Origin: Bacteroidales bacterium
GTDB taxonomy: Bacteria > Bacteroidota > Bacteroidia > Bacteroidales > F082
Length of the DNA stretch: 46,128 bases
NCBI GenBank assembly: GCA_016285355.1
Contig: JAEEQP010000027.1
Location: forward strand, 1-46,128
Direction: 5' to 3'
The notes beneath the pieces were generated by a model. That model had not been told where the DNA came from. It did not search any database and worked only from the letters and a program-made list of their open reading frames with translations. The position numbers and the translations under genes were made by a program. Below are positions 15,995-24,532 of the stretch, one piece after another. Numbering within the stretch: position 1 is the first letter of the stretch; each line of letters begins with the position of its first letter.

Positions 15995-17131
15995 ATGATA
16001 CAAAGAGCATTGAAAGAAGTGATTGGGACTTCCATGCAACCGAACAAGGTGATGTTGGTGTTTGGAGCAAGAAGAGTTGGCAAAACAGTGTTAATCAAGC
16101 AATTGATTGAACAATTCAAAGGCCAGGTTCTTTTTCTGAACGGAGAAGATGCCCTGACAGAAGAGATGTTTAGCACACGAACAGCCTCACATTATCGCCA
16201 ACTTTTGAGTGGTACTGACCTGCTCGTTATTGATGAAGCGCAAAACATTCCCGACATCGGCAAGATTCTGAAACTCATTGTGGACGAGGTGGAAGGTATC
16301 CGTGTGTTGGTTTCGGGTTCTTCTTCTTTCGATTTGCGCAACCAGACCGGTGAGCCTTTGGTAGGGCGTTCCACCACTTTCCGTCTTTCCTCTTTGTCGG
16401 TGGGCGAGTTGCTTTCGCAACAGCCAGCGGCGCAACTGCTGCTTGATTTGGACGAACACCTTGTTTACGGCGGTTATCCCGAACTGCTTTCCATTCCGGA
16501 TTTCGAGCGTAAACAAGTCTATCTTTCGGAACTGGCGCAGTCGTATCTGCTGAAAGACATCCTCACTTTGGACGGCATCAAAAACTCTGGAAAGATGTTC
16601 AATTTGCTTCGGTTGGTGGCCTTCCAAATGGGCAGCGAAGTGTCGTATGAAGAATTGGGGCGGCAGTTAGCATTGAGCCGCAACACCGTTGAGAAATACT
16701 TGGATTTACTGACAAAGACCTTTGTCATTTACCGGCTTCCGGCCTTTTCTAACAATCCGAGAAAGGAGGTCAGCAAGGCGGGCAAATGGTATTTCTACGA
16801 CAACGGTATCCGCAATGCCATCATCGGCGACTTCCGTCCGCTGGCATTAAGGCAGGATGTTGGCGCACTATGGGAGAATTTCCTGATTTCGGAACGTATA
16901 AAGATGAATGACAACCTGCATCATCGGACGGAGTATTATTTCTGGCGCACCTATTCAGGGCAAGAAATTGATTTGATTGAAGAGCGCAACGGCGAAGTAA
17001 AAGCCTTTGAATTCAAATGGGGCAACAAGAACCCGAAAGTTCCAGCCTCATTTAAAGAACAGTATCCCGATGTGTCCTATACGGTGGTTACCCGTTCCAA
17101 TTTTGTGGATTTCTGTACAGAAAAACTCTAA
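15995..17131 (+). CDS. AAA ATPase with DUF4143 domain
   Basis: A 378-residue protein of the AAA_14/DUF4143 group, predicted cytoplasmic. Walker A GARRVGKT (24-31), Walker B LLVIDEAQ (76-83) and a sensor-like VLVSGSSSFDL define the ATPase. A winged-helix-like segment (SYEELGRQLALSRNTVEKYLDLL) and the DUF4143 C-terminus follow, with a PD-(D/E)xK-like core (D326, E339-x-K341). These proteins occur in many copies in Bacteroidetes and archaea without known function. The start at 15995 follows a -7 box by 21 nt. The gene is bracketed by 58-bp direct repeats, and the right copy begins at the last base of the stop codon, as in a cassette that inserted or was duplicated as a unit. Confidence 0.87.
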   Translation: MIQRALKEVIGTSMQPNKVMLVFGARRVGKTVLIKQLIEQFKGQVLFLNGEDALTEEMFSTRTASHYRQLLSGTDLLVIDEAQNIPDIGKILKLIVDEVEGIRVLVSGSSSFDLRNQTGEPLVGRSTTFRLSSLSVGELLSQQPAAQLLLDLDEHLVYGGYPELLSIPDFERKQVYLSELAQSYLLKDILTLDGIKNSGKMFNLLRLVAFQMGSEVSYEELGRQLALSRNTVEKYLDLLTKTFVIYRLPAFSNNPRKEVSKAGKWYFYDNGIRNAIIGDFRPLALRQDVGALWENFLISERIKMNDNLHHRTEYYFWRTYSGQEIDLIEERNGEVKAFEFKWGNKNPKVPASFKEQYPDVSYTVVTRSNFVDFCTEKL

Positions 17132-17188
17132 AATCTTCAATGAAATGAAGAAATTTGATTGAAAATCTTCAATGAAATAAAGATTTTT
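17131..17188 (+). repeat. 58-bp direct repeat, right copy
   Basis: Near-identical to 15907-15964. It starts at the final base of the ATPase stop codon and ends in a T-run (AAAGATTTTTA), so it may also serve as terminator. Confidence 0.85.
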
Positions 17189-17287
17189 ATAAGCAACAGC
17201 CACAATTTCACCCTTTCCCCCTTCGCAAAGATTTCGGCGGTTCTTGGCGAGCCTATTATTTTTGCATGGACGCGATAAACTGTGGTA

Positions 17288-18304
17288 TTACTTCAAGTCT
17301 AGCTTTATTATAACCTGATTATCCTTCCACTTGGTTTTTGTGAGCCAATCGTTCAAATCATTGACACCCTTAAGATAACGGTCGCCACATCCGCATTTGA
17401 GATTGCTAGTAATGATGATTTCTTTTTCACCAAAGGAAATATCAATCTGTTCAAGTAATGAAGGATTTTTTACTGTCTTTATTGGTTCAATAGTATCGAT
17501 AAGACAAAAGAAAAAGAAAAGTGAGTGATCGCATATCTTTATCTTGTATTCTCCTTCATCTAAAAGCAATTGGTTGAGATTGAATTTTTTGTATATCTCG
17601 CTTTCGCATTTCTTTTTCTTCTTCTGAACAAACCAAATATTATGGCACAATACTACCCAAGAGGCTATGTTGTATATGTGCTCGAGTTCTTTCTCCCAGC
17701 AAATTTTGTCGTTTTTCCAGGAATTCTTTTCTTGTTCGCTACGAATGTCACATAATGATTTATACATGGTAATTCCAGCATATATTCCATGGTCATTCAT
17801 TTTGTGGCATTTCTGCCTGTAATTCCAATAGTTTTTTATGGTTTTCTTTTCGAATACTCTTGGTACCCCTATTAGGTTTTGACCTTTGGCAAATTCAAGT
17901 TTTCCAACAGGTTTATCAGAGTTTTCTACCTGATAACCTAAATCATGGAAAAGACAACATAGGAACCAGATAAAGTAGAAATTCACATCAGATTTGCACT
18001 TATAACGCTCAACATATTGCTGAATTTGCTCATCTATTAGAGATTTTACTCCAACGCATTTATTGTAAACGCCCACGCCTAACAAGAAAACGTAAACAAT
18101 ATGTTGGCATCGTTCATCAGTTAACGATTTGATTACATCTATACTATTCAGTTCTCCTGCTTTACCTGATACAGCAAAAAACTTTCGGATAAACTCTCGG
18201 CAATCATCTGATTTTTCTATGTTCAACTTCTCTATAAACTCATCTGAATAGTAATTCCATTCCTTTTGCCTAAATGCTTCTTTGATTAATTCTTTGAAAT
18301 TCAT
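17288..18304 (-). CDS. Orphan HD-domain protein
   Basis: A 338-residue protein of no family I recognise, but with an ordered HD phosphohydrolase signature: H68, CLFHDLGYQ with H120-D121, MNDHGIYAG with H172, VVLCHNIW with H221 and FCLIDTIEP with D270. HD proteins are metal-dependent phosphohydrolases acting on nucleotides or cyclic nucleotides. Codon use is distinctly AT-rich (many Lys, Asn, Ile and Phe residues) compared with the flanking genes, which points to lateral acquisition. It lies 12 bp downstream of the fimbrillin-like gene on the same strand and close to the repeat-bracketed ATPase. No signal peptide. A defence or signalling role is possible but not shown. Confidence 0.68.
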   Translation of the reverse strand: MNFKELIKEAFRQKEWNYYSDEFIEKLNIEKSDDCREFIRKFFAVSGKAGELNSIDVIKSLTDERCQHIVYVFLLGVGVYNKCVGVKSLIDEQIQQYVERYKCKSDVNFYFIWFLCCLFHDLGYQVENSDKPVGKLEFAKGQNLIGVPRVFEKKTIKNYWNYRQKCHKMNDHGIYAGITMYKSLCDIRSEQEKNSWKNDKICWEKELEHIYNIASWVVLCHNIWFVQKKKKKCESEIYKKFNLNQLLLDEGEYKIKICDHSLFFFFCLIDTIEPIKTVKNPSLLEQIDISFGEKEIIITSNLKCGCGDRYLKGVNDLNDWLTKTKWKDNQVIIKLDLK

Positions 18305-18316
18305 ATTTTTCTCTTA

Positions 18317-19918
18317 TCACTGATTATCTTGAACCAAACGTACTGAGAACCCCCTTTGGAGGGTTTGATATGTATAATTCAAATCTATGACCGAACCATT
18401 GAAACCTATAGTTCTTGTAATGGGACCAGGGAGACCCGTCGCTGACCTATAGATACCTACTTCTCCAACACTATTAATCGTTGTTCCATCACGATAGCCG
18501 GCAGCTGGTAAAAAAACTGCACCATGCTGCTCCAAAGTATTCCATTGTGAAGTGGTAATCGTATTACTGCTAAAACTGGCATCACTACTGTTGGTATTGT
18601 TCAATGTATAATATGAAGTGCTCCAGTCATCGGGCAGTAGAATTACACCATTTACATTGTTCACATTGGCCTTGGCATAACGAATGCCCGAATTAGTTGT
18701 CCGAGTATTGAACATATAAACCCATTCGGTATCATTTGGTGTTCTCCATCGGTTCGGCTGGTTACCACCGTTACTGATAGGATTGTACCCCCAATCGGCT
18801 TGACCTGTTTGATCGTAAAGGCTATATATAATAAAAAGACTAGGATAATCGCCATAAGGGATATAATCGCTACCATTAGTACTGATACTCCATGGCTGGT
18901 AGCAATTTGCTCCGTGGTTGTAGCCACTTGTTCCGAAACCAAACAAATCCCTATTAGCATACGGATCACCACTTCCTTGGCCATTATTCCCTAAACAAAT
19001 CCATTGATCATCTGCAAATTTCCAATAAGATTGGCCTCCTATATATTGCAGATTTCCTTGCGAAAAATATACTTGCTTTGTATCACTCACCGAAAACAAA
19101 CCATTTATCGCACCGATTGGAACTCCACCAACACTAACTGTCATAGCAATTCCCTCGGACAAATACCCGTTTTCAACAACGACAGGAACTATGGGGCGTA
19201 TTCCAGTATAAACTCCATCTTCAGAATAAACCGAACCATCTTCACCTTCTTCCAAAGCCTCTTGCGGTAGCAAGATAGCCCATTTCTCAACATTCTCACC
19301 ACTTCCAGCAGGTAGCGTAATCACCCCTTCGCCGTCTTGGGAAGGAGTTAAAGTGTTGTTTGCGAAATCTATTGTAACTTTGTTGTGCATTCCTGTAATA
19401 CAAATCGGTGAATTTGAAGGTGTGGTCACATTGAACTTTACCAATGCGCATTTGTTCAGCAAATGGGCTGAATAGGCCGTTACACCTGAAACATAGTTTT
19501 CATTGGATGCCGCGCATGAAATCACGGGCAAATGCTCTGTTTGGTCACTGATAACCACTGAACATTCTTCCGTTGTACCTGCGGATAGAGTTTCTTCCGG
19601 CGTCACATTGCCAAGGAAGTAGAAATGCAAGGGCTGGTTTTCGGTAGGGTTGGTGATGTTGCCGCTGAAGTTGGTGCCGTTATGGGTCAAGAAGCCGACA
19701 TACTTGCCACCACTGCCCACATAAATCTTGTCGCCAATTTCAAAGTCGACCGTGCCCGTATTGGGATTCACCACCACTTTTGATCCATTGTTTTGACTTA
19801 CATCAAGGGTGATGGTCACAACCTCGTCATTGGAAGTCGGTTGTCCTTCGTTTTTCTTGCATTGCGACATCGTCACGGCCAATGCAAAAGCCATCAGAAT
19901 CATACTGATTTTTTTCAT
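18317..19918 (-). CDS. Fimbrillin-like lipoprotein with C-terminal lectin-like domain
   Basis: The 533 residues begin with a lipoprotein-type signal (MKKISMILMAFALAVTMSQC, Cys20). Residues about 30-270 resemble Bacteroidales fimbrillin/Mfa-like domains (VTITLDVSQNNGSKVVVNPNTGTVDFEIGDKIYVG). The C-terminal half is the paralogous surface module rich in Gly, Trp and Tyr, with YFSQGNLQY, WRTPNDTEWVYMFNTR and a final RGFSVRLVQ, which is C-type-lectin or formylglycine-enzyme-like in fold. It is probably a surface-exposed lipoprotein, perhaps a fimbrial or adhesive subunit. It follows the small secreted protein by 15 bp and precedes the HD gene by 12 bp. Confidence 0.78.
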   Translation of the reverse strand: MKKISMILMAFALAVTMSQCKKNEGQPTSNDEVVTITLDVSQNNGSKVVVNPNTGTVDFEIGDKIYVGSGGKYVGFLTHNGTNFSGNITNPTENQPLHFYFLGNVTPEETLSAGTTEECSVVISDQTEHLPVISCAASNENYVSGVTAYSAHLLNKCALVKFNVTTPSNSPICITGMHNKVTIDFANNTLTPSQDGEGVITLPAGSGENVEKWAILLPQEALEEGEDGSVYSEDGVYTGIRPIVPVVVENGYLSEGIAMTVSVGGVPIGAINGLFSVSDTKQVYFSQGNLQYIGGQSYWKFADDQWICLGNNGQGSGDPYANRDLFGFGTSGYNHGANCYQPWSISTNGSDYIPYGDYPSLFIIYSLYDQTGQADWGYNPISNGGNQPNRWRTPNDTEWVYMFNTRTTNSGIRYAKANVNNVNGVILLPDDWSTSYYTLNNTNSSDASFSSNTITTSQWNTLEQHGAVFLPAAGYRDGTTINSVGEVGIYRSATGLPGPITRTIGFNGSVIDLNYTYQTLQRGFSVRLVQDNQ

Positions 19919-19933
19919 TTTATATTCTCCTTT

Positions 19934-20278
19934 TTAATTTTGTTGTTTCTTTTGTTTATTTATTGCTGCATAGCCTGCACTGGCCAAAAGCAAGGTGAAT
20001 AATCCGCTTCCAAGCGGTGTGCCAAAGGTGCCAAAGGTTTGGTTGGTGACGTTCACGCCATCGGTCGGATTGCCGAAAGTCTGGTTGGTGACGATGCTTC
20101 CGTCCAAGGGATTACCAAAGCCTTGGTTGGTTAAGGATGTCGCAACGCTGTTTCGAGGTATCGCAGGTTCCTCGCCGCGTTGGAACAAACCACCTTGGGC
20201 TGTTGCTGCCATCGGAATAGACAATGCCATCGCCATTGCCAACATTTTCAGTTTCTTTTTTGTCTTGATGTTTCGCAT
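19934..20278 (-). CDS. Small secreted protein with TNQTFGNP repeats and a membrane tail
   Basis: A 114-residue protein with a signal peptide (KKKLKMLAMAMALSIPMAATAQ). The mature part has three near-repeats (TNQGFGNPLDGS, TNQTFGNPTDGV, TNQTFGTFGTPLGS), each about 11-12 residues. The end is a PLGSG motif, a short hydrophobic stretch (LFTLLLASAGYAAI) and a basic tail (NKQKKQQN), the layout of a C-terminal sorting or anchoring signal. It probably forms one transcript with the lipoprotein 15 bp downstream. No known function; it may be a processed surface protein or a structural peptide. Confidence 0.66.
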   Translation of the reverse strand: MRNIKTKKKLKMLAMAMALSIPMAATAQGGLFQRGEEPAIPRNSVATSLTNQGFGNPLDGSIVTNQTFGNPTDGVNVTNQTFGTFGTPLGSGLFTLLLASAGYAAINKQKKQQN

Positions 20279-20727
20279 GATTTGAAACCGTTTTTGCCCT
20301 TTGGCTCAATCGGGTCAGTTTTGAAAACAGCTACAGAGCGGAGCCTCCCAAACTTATCCTTATTTCTGATGGTTGGGTCTGGTCTCCCAAAGAAGGAAAA
20401 TATGAATAAAGGTACTGCTCCGCTGTTTATGTTGTGTTTGTGAAACGCAACACAACAGCGAAAGCAACCTCTTCTCTTAACCTCCTTCTTTTTGCGAATT
20501 GACCAGATTCATCATCAAGGAACAAAGCGAAGAATGCGCTTTCTCTGGCCGTCCCGATTTCTCCCGGAATGGCAGGGGCAAAAATAGGGAAAAAATGAAT
20601 AGTGAGAGAAAAAAAGAAGAAAAACGCGAATTATCAGAAATGAACTACAAATTTTTCATGAATATAATTTCTGAAAATTCGTGTATAATTAATGGCAATT
20701 TATGTTGAAAATCAAAGACATAAAAAT
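20279..20727. other. Gene-free region upstream of the small secreted protein
   Basis: About 450 bp between the divergent small-protein gene and the glnS terminator. Short open frames are present but have no signal peptide, domain or promoter that I trust. The region holds an inverted repeat at 20421-20460 and an A-rich, purine-rich block at about 20580-20640. Confidence 0.5.
20421..20460. repeat. Inverted repeat in the gene-free region
   Basis: CGCTGTTTATGTTGTGTTT (20421-20439) and AAACGCAACACAACAGCG (20443-20460) are reverse complements with one gap and one mismatch, separated by 3 bp. It could form a long hairpin in RNA from either strand. No T-run adjoins it. Confidence 0.65.
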
Positions 20728-20754
20728 GTGGAGACGGCGTGCACTCCGTCTCCA
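20728..20754 (-). terminator. Intrinsic terminator of glnS
   Basis: GTGGAGACGG (20728-20737) and CCGTCTCCAC (20745-20754) form a perfect 10-bp stem with a 7-bp loop, followed on the minus strand by T5. It is 31 bp downstream of the glnS stop. The plus-strand side also has A/T flanks. Confidence 0.8.
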
Positions 20755-20785
20755 CAAAAAACAATGAATTCAAGATGATTACAAA

Positions 20786-22534
20786 TTACATTGTCGTTTT
20801 TGCCCAAGTGTCTTTCAACGCCACCGTGCGGTTGAAGACCAGATGATTGGCTGTGCTGTCCTTGTCGACGGTGAAATAGCCGATGCGCTGGAACTGGAAG
20901 TGGTCGAGCGGCTTGGCATCGGCCAAGAATTCCTCCACGTAGCACACGGGACGTACCTCAAGCGAGTTGGGGTTCATCATCTCCTTCATGGCTTCCAATG
21001 CAGTCTTGCCTTCGTTTTGCAAACGAGCGAGTTCGTCGCGCGGATTTTCTACCTTCCAAAGGCGGTCGTACATGCGCACCTCGGCCTCGAGGCAACGTTC
21101 ACAACTCACCCAGTGGATGGTACCTTTCACCTTACGGTTGGCACCAGGCATGCCGCTCTTGGTGTCGGGGTCATATTCAGCGTAGACTTCCACGACCTCA
21201 CCGTTTTCGTCCTTCTTGCAGCCTGTGCATTTCACGATGTAGGCGTTCTTCAGGCGCACCTCGTTGCCAGGAGTCATGCGGAAGTATTTCTTCGGCGCAT
21301 CCTCCATGAAGTCCTCTTTCTCAATCCACAGCTCGCGGCTAAAGGCAATCTTGTGGCTGCCAGCCGTTTCGTCCTCGGGGTTGTTAATGGCTTCCATCTC
21401 CTCCACCTGTCCTTCAGGATAGTTGGTGATGACGAGCTTCACGGGATTGACCACAGCGGCCACACGAGTGGCAGTGGCGTTGAGGTCTTCACGGATGGCA
21501 CTCTCCATCAAGGCGAAATCGTTCAAGGCATCGTAGGTAGTGTAGCCAATCTTGTCGATGAACTTATGGATGCCTCCTGGTGTGTAGCCACGGCGACGGA
21601 AACCGCAAATCGTGGGCATACGCGGGTCGTCCCAGCCGCTCACCAAGCCCTCATTAACAAGGACGAGCAGGTTACGCTTGCTCAAAAGGATATAGTTGAG
21701 GTTGAGCTTGTTGAACTCAGTCTGGCGCGGACGGTTATCATCCATGTTGTCGCCTTCACCACGAATTTCTTTGAGCCAATCGACAAACAAATCATACAAC
21801 GGACGGTGCACCACAAATTCTAAAGTGCAGAGCGAGTGGGTGACGCCTTCGAAGTAGTCGCTTTGTCCGTGGGCGAAGTCGTACATCGGGTAGGCGTGCC
21901 ACTTGGTGCCCGTGCGGTGGTGTGGCGTGTCAACGACACGATAAATAATCGGGTCGCGGAAGTGCATGTTCGGGTTGGCCATGTCAATCTTGGCGCGGAG
22001 CACCATCTTGCCCTCGCCAATTTCGCCGTTGTTCATCTTGTTGAACAAGTCGAGCGATTCCTCAATAGGACGGTTGCGGTAGGGACTTTCCATGCCGGGT
22101 TGCGTGGGTGTACCTTTCTGCGCGGCAATCTCTTCGGAGCTTTGCTCGTCGATGTAGGCCTTACCGCGTTTAATCAGTTCTATGGCAAAATCCCAGAGTT
22201 GCTGGAAGTAATCGGAGGCATAGTATTCGTTACCCCACTGGTAGCCAAGCCATTGGATGTCCTCTTTGATAGCATCGACATACTCCATGTTTTCCTTGGT
22301 GGGGTTGGTGTCGTCGAAACGCAGGTTGCACACACCGTTGTGTTGCGCGGCGATACCGAAATCGAGGCAGATAGCCTTGGCATGGCCAATGTGGAGGTAA
22401 CCGTTCGGCTCCGGAGGAAAGCGCGTTTGCACGCGTCCGCCGTTCTTGCCGTTGGCGAGGTCTTCTTCCACTTTCGCTTCAATGAAATTGAGCGATTTCT
22501 TTTCCGTTACTTTTTCTTCTTCTGGGTTTGTCAT
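20786..22534 (-). CDS. glnS: Glutaminyl-tRNA synthetase
   Basis: Class I aminoacyl-tRNA synthetase charging tRNA-Gln, cytoplasmic. The catalytic core shows PPEPNGYLHIGHAK (HIGH at 48-51) and the KMSKS-like LLSKRN near residue 285, followed by GWDDPRMPTICGFRRRG. The two C-terminal beta-barrels that recognise the anticodon fill the second half, with a conserved KGTIHWVSCERCLEAEVRMYDRLW block. At 582 residues it is of normal GlnRS length, and its presence implies direct Gln-tRNA formation rather than only the transamidation route. A strong terminator lies downstream. Confidence 0.96.
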   Translation of the reverse strand: MTNPEEEKVTEKKSLNFIEAKVEEDLANGKNGGRVQTRFPPEPNGYLHIGHAKAICLDFGIAAQHNGVCNLRFDDTNPTKENMEYVDAIKEDIQWLGYQWGNEYYASDYFQQLWDFAIELIKRGKAYIDEQSSEEIAAQKGTPTQPGMESPYRNRPIEESLDLFNKMNNGEIGEGKMVLRAKIDMANPNMHFRDPIIYRVVDTPHHRTGTKWHAYPMYDFAHGQSDYFEGVTHSLCTLEFVVHRPLYDLFVDWLKEIRGEGDNMDDNRPRQTEFNKLNLNYILLSKRNLLVLVNEGLVSGWDDPRMPTICGFRRRGYTPGGIHKFIDKIGYTTYDALNDFALMESAIREDLNATATRVAAVVNPVKLVITNYPEGQVEEMEAINNPEDETAGSHKIAFSRELWIEKEDFMEDAPKKYFRMTPGNEVRLKNAYIVKCTGCKKDENGEVVEVYAEYDPDTKSGMPGANRKVKGTIHWVSCERCLEAEVRMYDRLWKVENPRDELARLQNEGKTALEAMKEMMNPNSLEVRPVCYVEEFLADAKPLDHFQFQRIGYFTVDKDSTANHLVFNRTVALKDTWAKTTM

Positions 22535-22576
22535 AGGATGTTGAATCGTTGATTGTTGATCGTTTAATTGTTGTCT

Positions 22577-24316
22577 TTAGTATGCTTTATACTTATCGCC
22601 AGTCTTTTCGATGAGGATGCGGTAGTATTCGTCGCTGTATTTTGGGTGTTCACTCTTGATAGGCGTGTATTTGTTACCAGGCTTGTTGGGCTGGGCAGTG
22701 TTCAGGTTGCCGTCCATGTACTTCATGAACAGGTCATGATAGAGTTTTTTCCAAGATTGGGTCATCTTGTTGGCCTGGTTGCAGGAGAATAAAGTCAATT
22801 CCTTGACCTGTGCCTCTCTGCCTTTGATGGTATTCACGCGCTTGTCAAGTTCGGGGACAGCCTTCTCTACCCAATTGGTTTCCATCTCACGCTGGCGTTT
22901 GCGGATTTCGGGATGGATATAGTCGTATTTGGTGTAAGCCCAGTTACTCATCTGGTTGAAAGTCCAGAATGCGGAAGTTTCTGACCATTCACTCATCGAG
23001 CCGTTGCCTTCACGGAAGCATTCGGGAATTTCGGTCATGCAGGTGTACATCGGGCAATAGATAGTGTTGTCTGTGTCGTCCACACCAAACCAAATGATGC
23101 CGCCAATGGGCCAATCATAATAGCCACGGCTTTGGGCCACAAAACTGAATCCAGTCTGTTGGGTAGCGGTGGTGCGCTCGTGTACGTAGGTCACGCCATT
23201 GACTTCCCAATCCATGGGGCGCCAACGGTAGGGGCAATGGAACGGACCTGCACCCACGTCTTGCGACATGTCGAGGTCGGTGCCTTCCAAATGGTCGCGC
23301 ATGAAGTCCATCATATCCAAAACGCTCACCTTCTTGTTGGGCTTCACCCACAAAGGCATACGGTTGGTCGGGAAGTTGTCGGGAGTCTGGCACATGTTAG
23401 CCGTATAAGGCTGGACACGCTGGATGTCGCGACCAGTGGCATAGCCCCAATAGTCCTTCATGTTATCGGTCACCTTGTTGAACATGGCCCACACGCGGAG
23501 GTCGCAGAAGCGGGCACCGTCGAAAGTGACAGGGTTGTATACATCGGAGAACGAGAACTTGTCATCGGGACCGTCATACAACTTGGCCTGTTTGGCGAAG
23601 CTGATGACATCATCGGCATACACGCAGTCGATGTTCGGGTCTTTCAGGAGCTTGTCAATGTTCTTGAAGGTGATGCTGGTCTTGTTCTTCTTGGCCAGCG
23701 GGAAAGTGGTGATACGGGCCTGATTGGCGTGACCGCTCACATAGCCGTCGGGAATGCGGCGGGCTACCCACACAGCACCTTTGTTTTCCTTGCCTTTGCC
23801 AATCATTTCGAGGATCCAGCATTCTTCGGTGTCAGAGATACTGAATGACTCGCCCTCGCTGACATAGCCATAATTGGCTACCAGTTCGCCCATGCACTTG
23901 ATGGCTTCGCGGGCGGTCTTGGCGCGTTGCAAGGTAATGTAAATCAGGCTGCCGTAATCGATGATGCCAGGGCCTTCCCAGAGGCTTTCGATACCGCCGT
24001 AAGTCGTCTCGCCAATGGCCACTTGCCATTCGTTCATGTTACCGACCACATTATAAGTATGGGCTACTTGTGGGATTTGACCGCGATACATACCGCCGTC
24101 CCAGTCGTAGACATCGAGCATAGCACCAGCGGGCCAATCTTTGGCGGGATAATGGTAAAGCTCGCCATACAGCACGTGGCTGTCGGCAGCGTAGGAAATC
24201 ATGCAGGAGCCGTCTGAGGAGGCACCTTTGGTAATCAGGAAGTTAGTGCAGGCGTTGGCTTTTCCGAAGGAGAAAACAAGGGCCAAGGCCACGATTGCTG
24301 AGAATACTTTTTTCAT
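22577..24316 (-). CDS. Secreted C69-family dipeptidase
   Basis: Peptidase family C69 (PepD-like, N-terminal nucleophile). I chose the ATG at 24316, which gives a signal peptide (MKKVFSAIVALALVFSFGKANA) directly followed by Cys23 in CTNFLITKGASSDGS, the nucleophile expected at the mature N-terminus. The 579 residues include GETTYGG and GLIYITLQRAKTAREAIKCMGEL-type family blocks and a long C-terminal domain. It is predicted to be exported and to hydrolyse dipeptides or small peptides in the periplasm or outside. The longer in-frame extension would cross the promoter. A -7 box lies at 24366-24359. Confidence 0.87.
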   Translation of the reverse strand: MKKVFSAIVALALVFSFGKANACTNFLITKGASSDGSCMISYAADSHVLYGELYHYPAKDWPAGAMLDVYDWDGGMYRGQIPQVAHTYNVVGNMNEWQVAIGETTYGGIESLWEGPGIIDYGSLIYITLQRAKTAREAIKCMGELVANYGYVSEGESFSISDTEECWILEMIGKGKENKGAVWVARRIPDGYVSGHANQARITTFPLAKKNKTSITFKNIDKLLKDPNIDCVYADDVISFAKQAKLYDGPDDKFSFSDVYNPVTFDGARFCDLRVWAMFNKVTDNMKDYWGYATGRDIQRVQPYTANMCQTPDNFPTNRMPLWVKPNKKVSVLDMMDFMRDHLEGTDLDMSQDVGAGPFHCPYRWRPMDWEVNGVTYVHERTTATQQTGFSFVAQSRGYYDWPIGGIIWFGVDDTDNTIYCPMYTCMTEIPECFREGNGSMSEWSETSAFWTFNQMSNWAYTKYDYIHPEIRKRQREMETNWVEKAVPELDKRVNTIKGREAQVKELTLFSCNQANKMTQSWKKLYHDLFMKYMDGNLNTAQPNKPGNKYTPIKSEHPKYSDEYYRILIEKTGDKYKAY

Positions 24317-24358
24317 ATTGTTGATGATTTTGTTGTTTGTTGCATCGAAAAATCGCGA

Positions 24359-24366
24359 CAAAAATA
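24359..24366 (-). promoter_or_regulatory. -7 box of the C69 dipeptidase gene
   Basis: TATTTTTG on the minus strand with a TTTG element 18 bp further upstream, so both promoter elements are present. It supports the start at 24316. Confidence 0.6.
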
Positions 24367-24425
24367 GGAAATAATATGCAAATCCAAAAACAATTTGATA
24401 AAACACTATATTACAGCATAATACC

Positions 24426-24467
24426 CGACAGCAAACGACAACAAACGACTACTGTCGACAACAAACG
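24426..24467. promoter_or_regulatory. Three helically phased CGACARCAAACG repeats
   Basis: CGACAGCAAACG (24426-24437), CGACAACAAACG (24436-24447) and CGACAACAAACG (24456-24467) start 10 and 20 bp apart, on the same face of the helix. They lie between the divergent C69 and 142-aa genes, about 65 bp before the latter. This spacing is what a cooperative DNA-binding protein would need. Confidence 0.55.
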
Positions 24468-24532
24468 TTTAATCAACGGCTTTTTCTTGACAAGGTTTAC
24501 ATCTTTGCAGCGGAAAACAAACACGAACTACT

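Noticed and set aside
15907..17188. CRISPR or integron-like array from the repeats around the ATPase
   Set aside because: Only two copies, more than 1 kb apart, with a single gene between and no cas or integrase gene.
20499..20708. A 69-residue plus-strand ORF in the gene-free region
   Set aside because: Lys/Glu-rich low-complexity sequence, no promoter box, no family resemblance.
20786..22534. Long plus-strand ORFs opposite glnS and the C69 gene
   Set aside because: They are mirror frames of GC-rich coding DNA; the minus-strand products are unmistakable.
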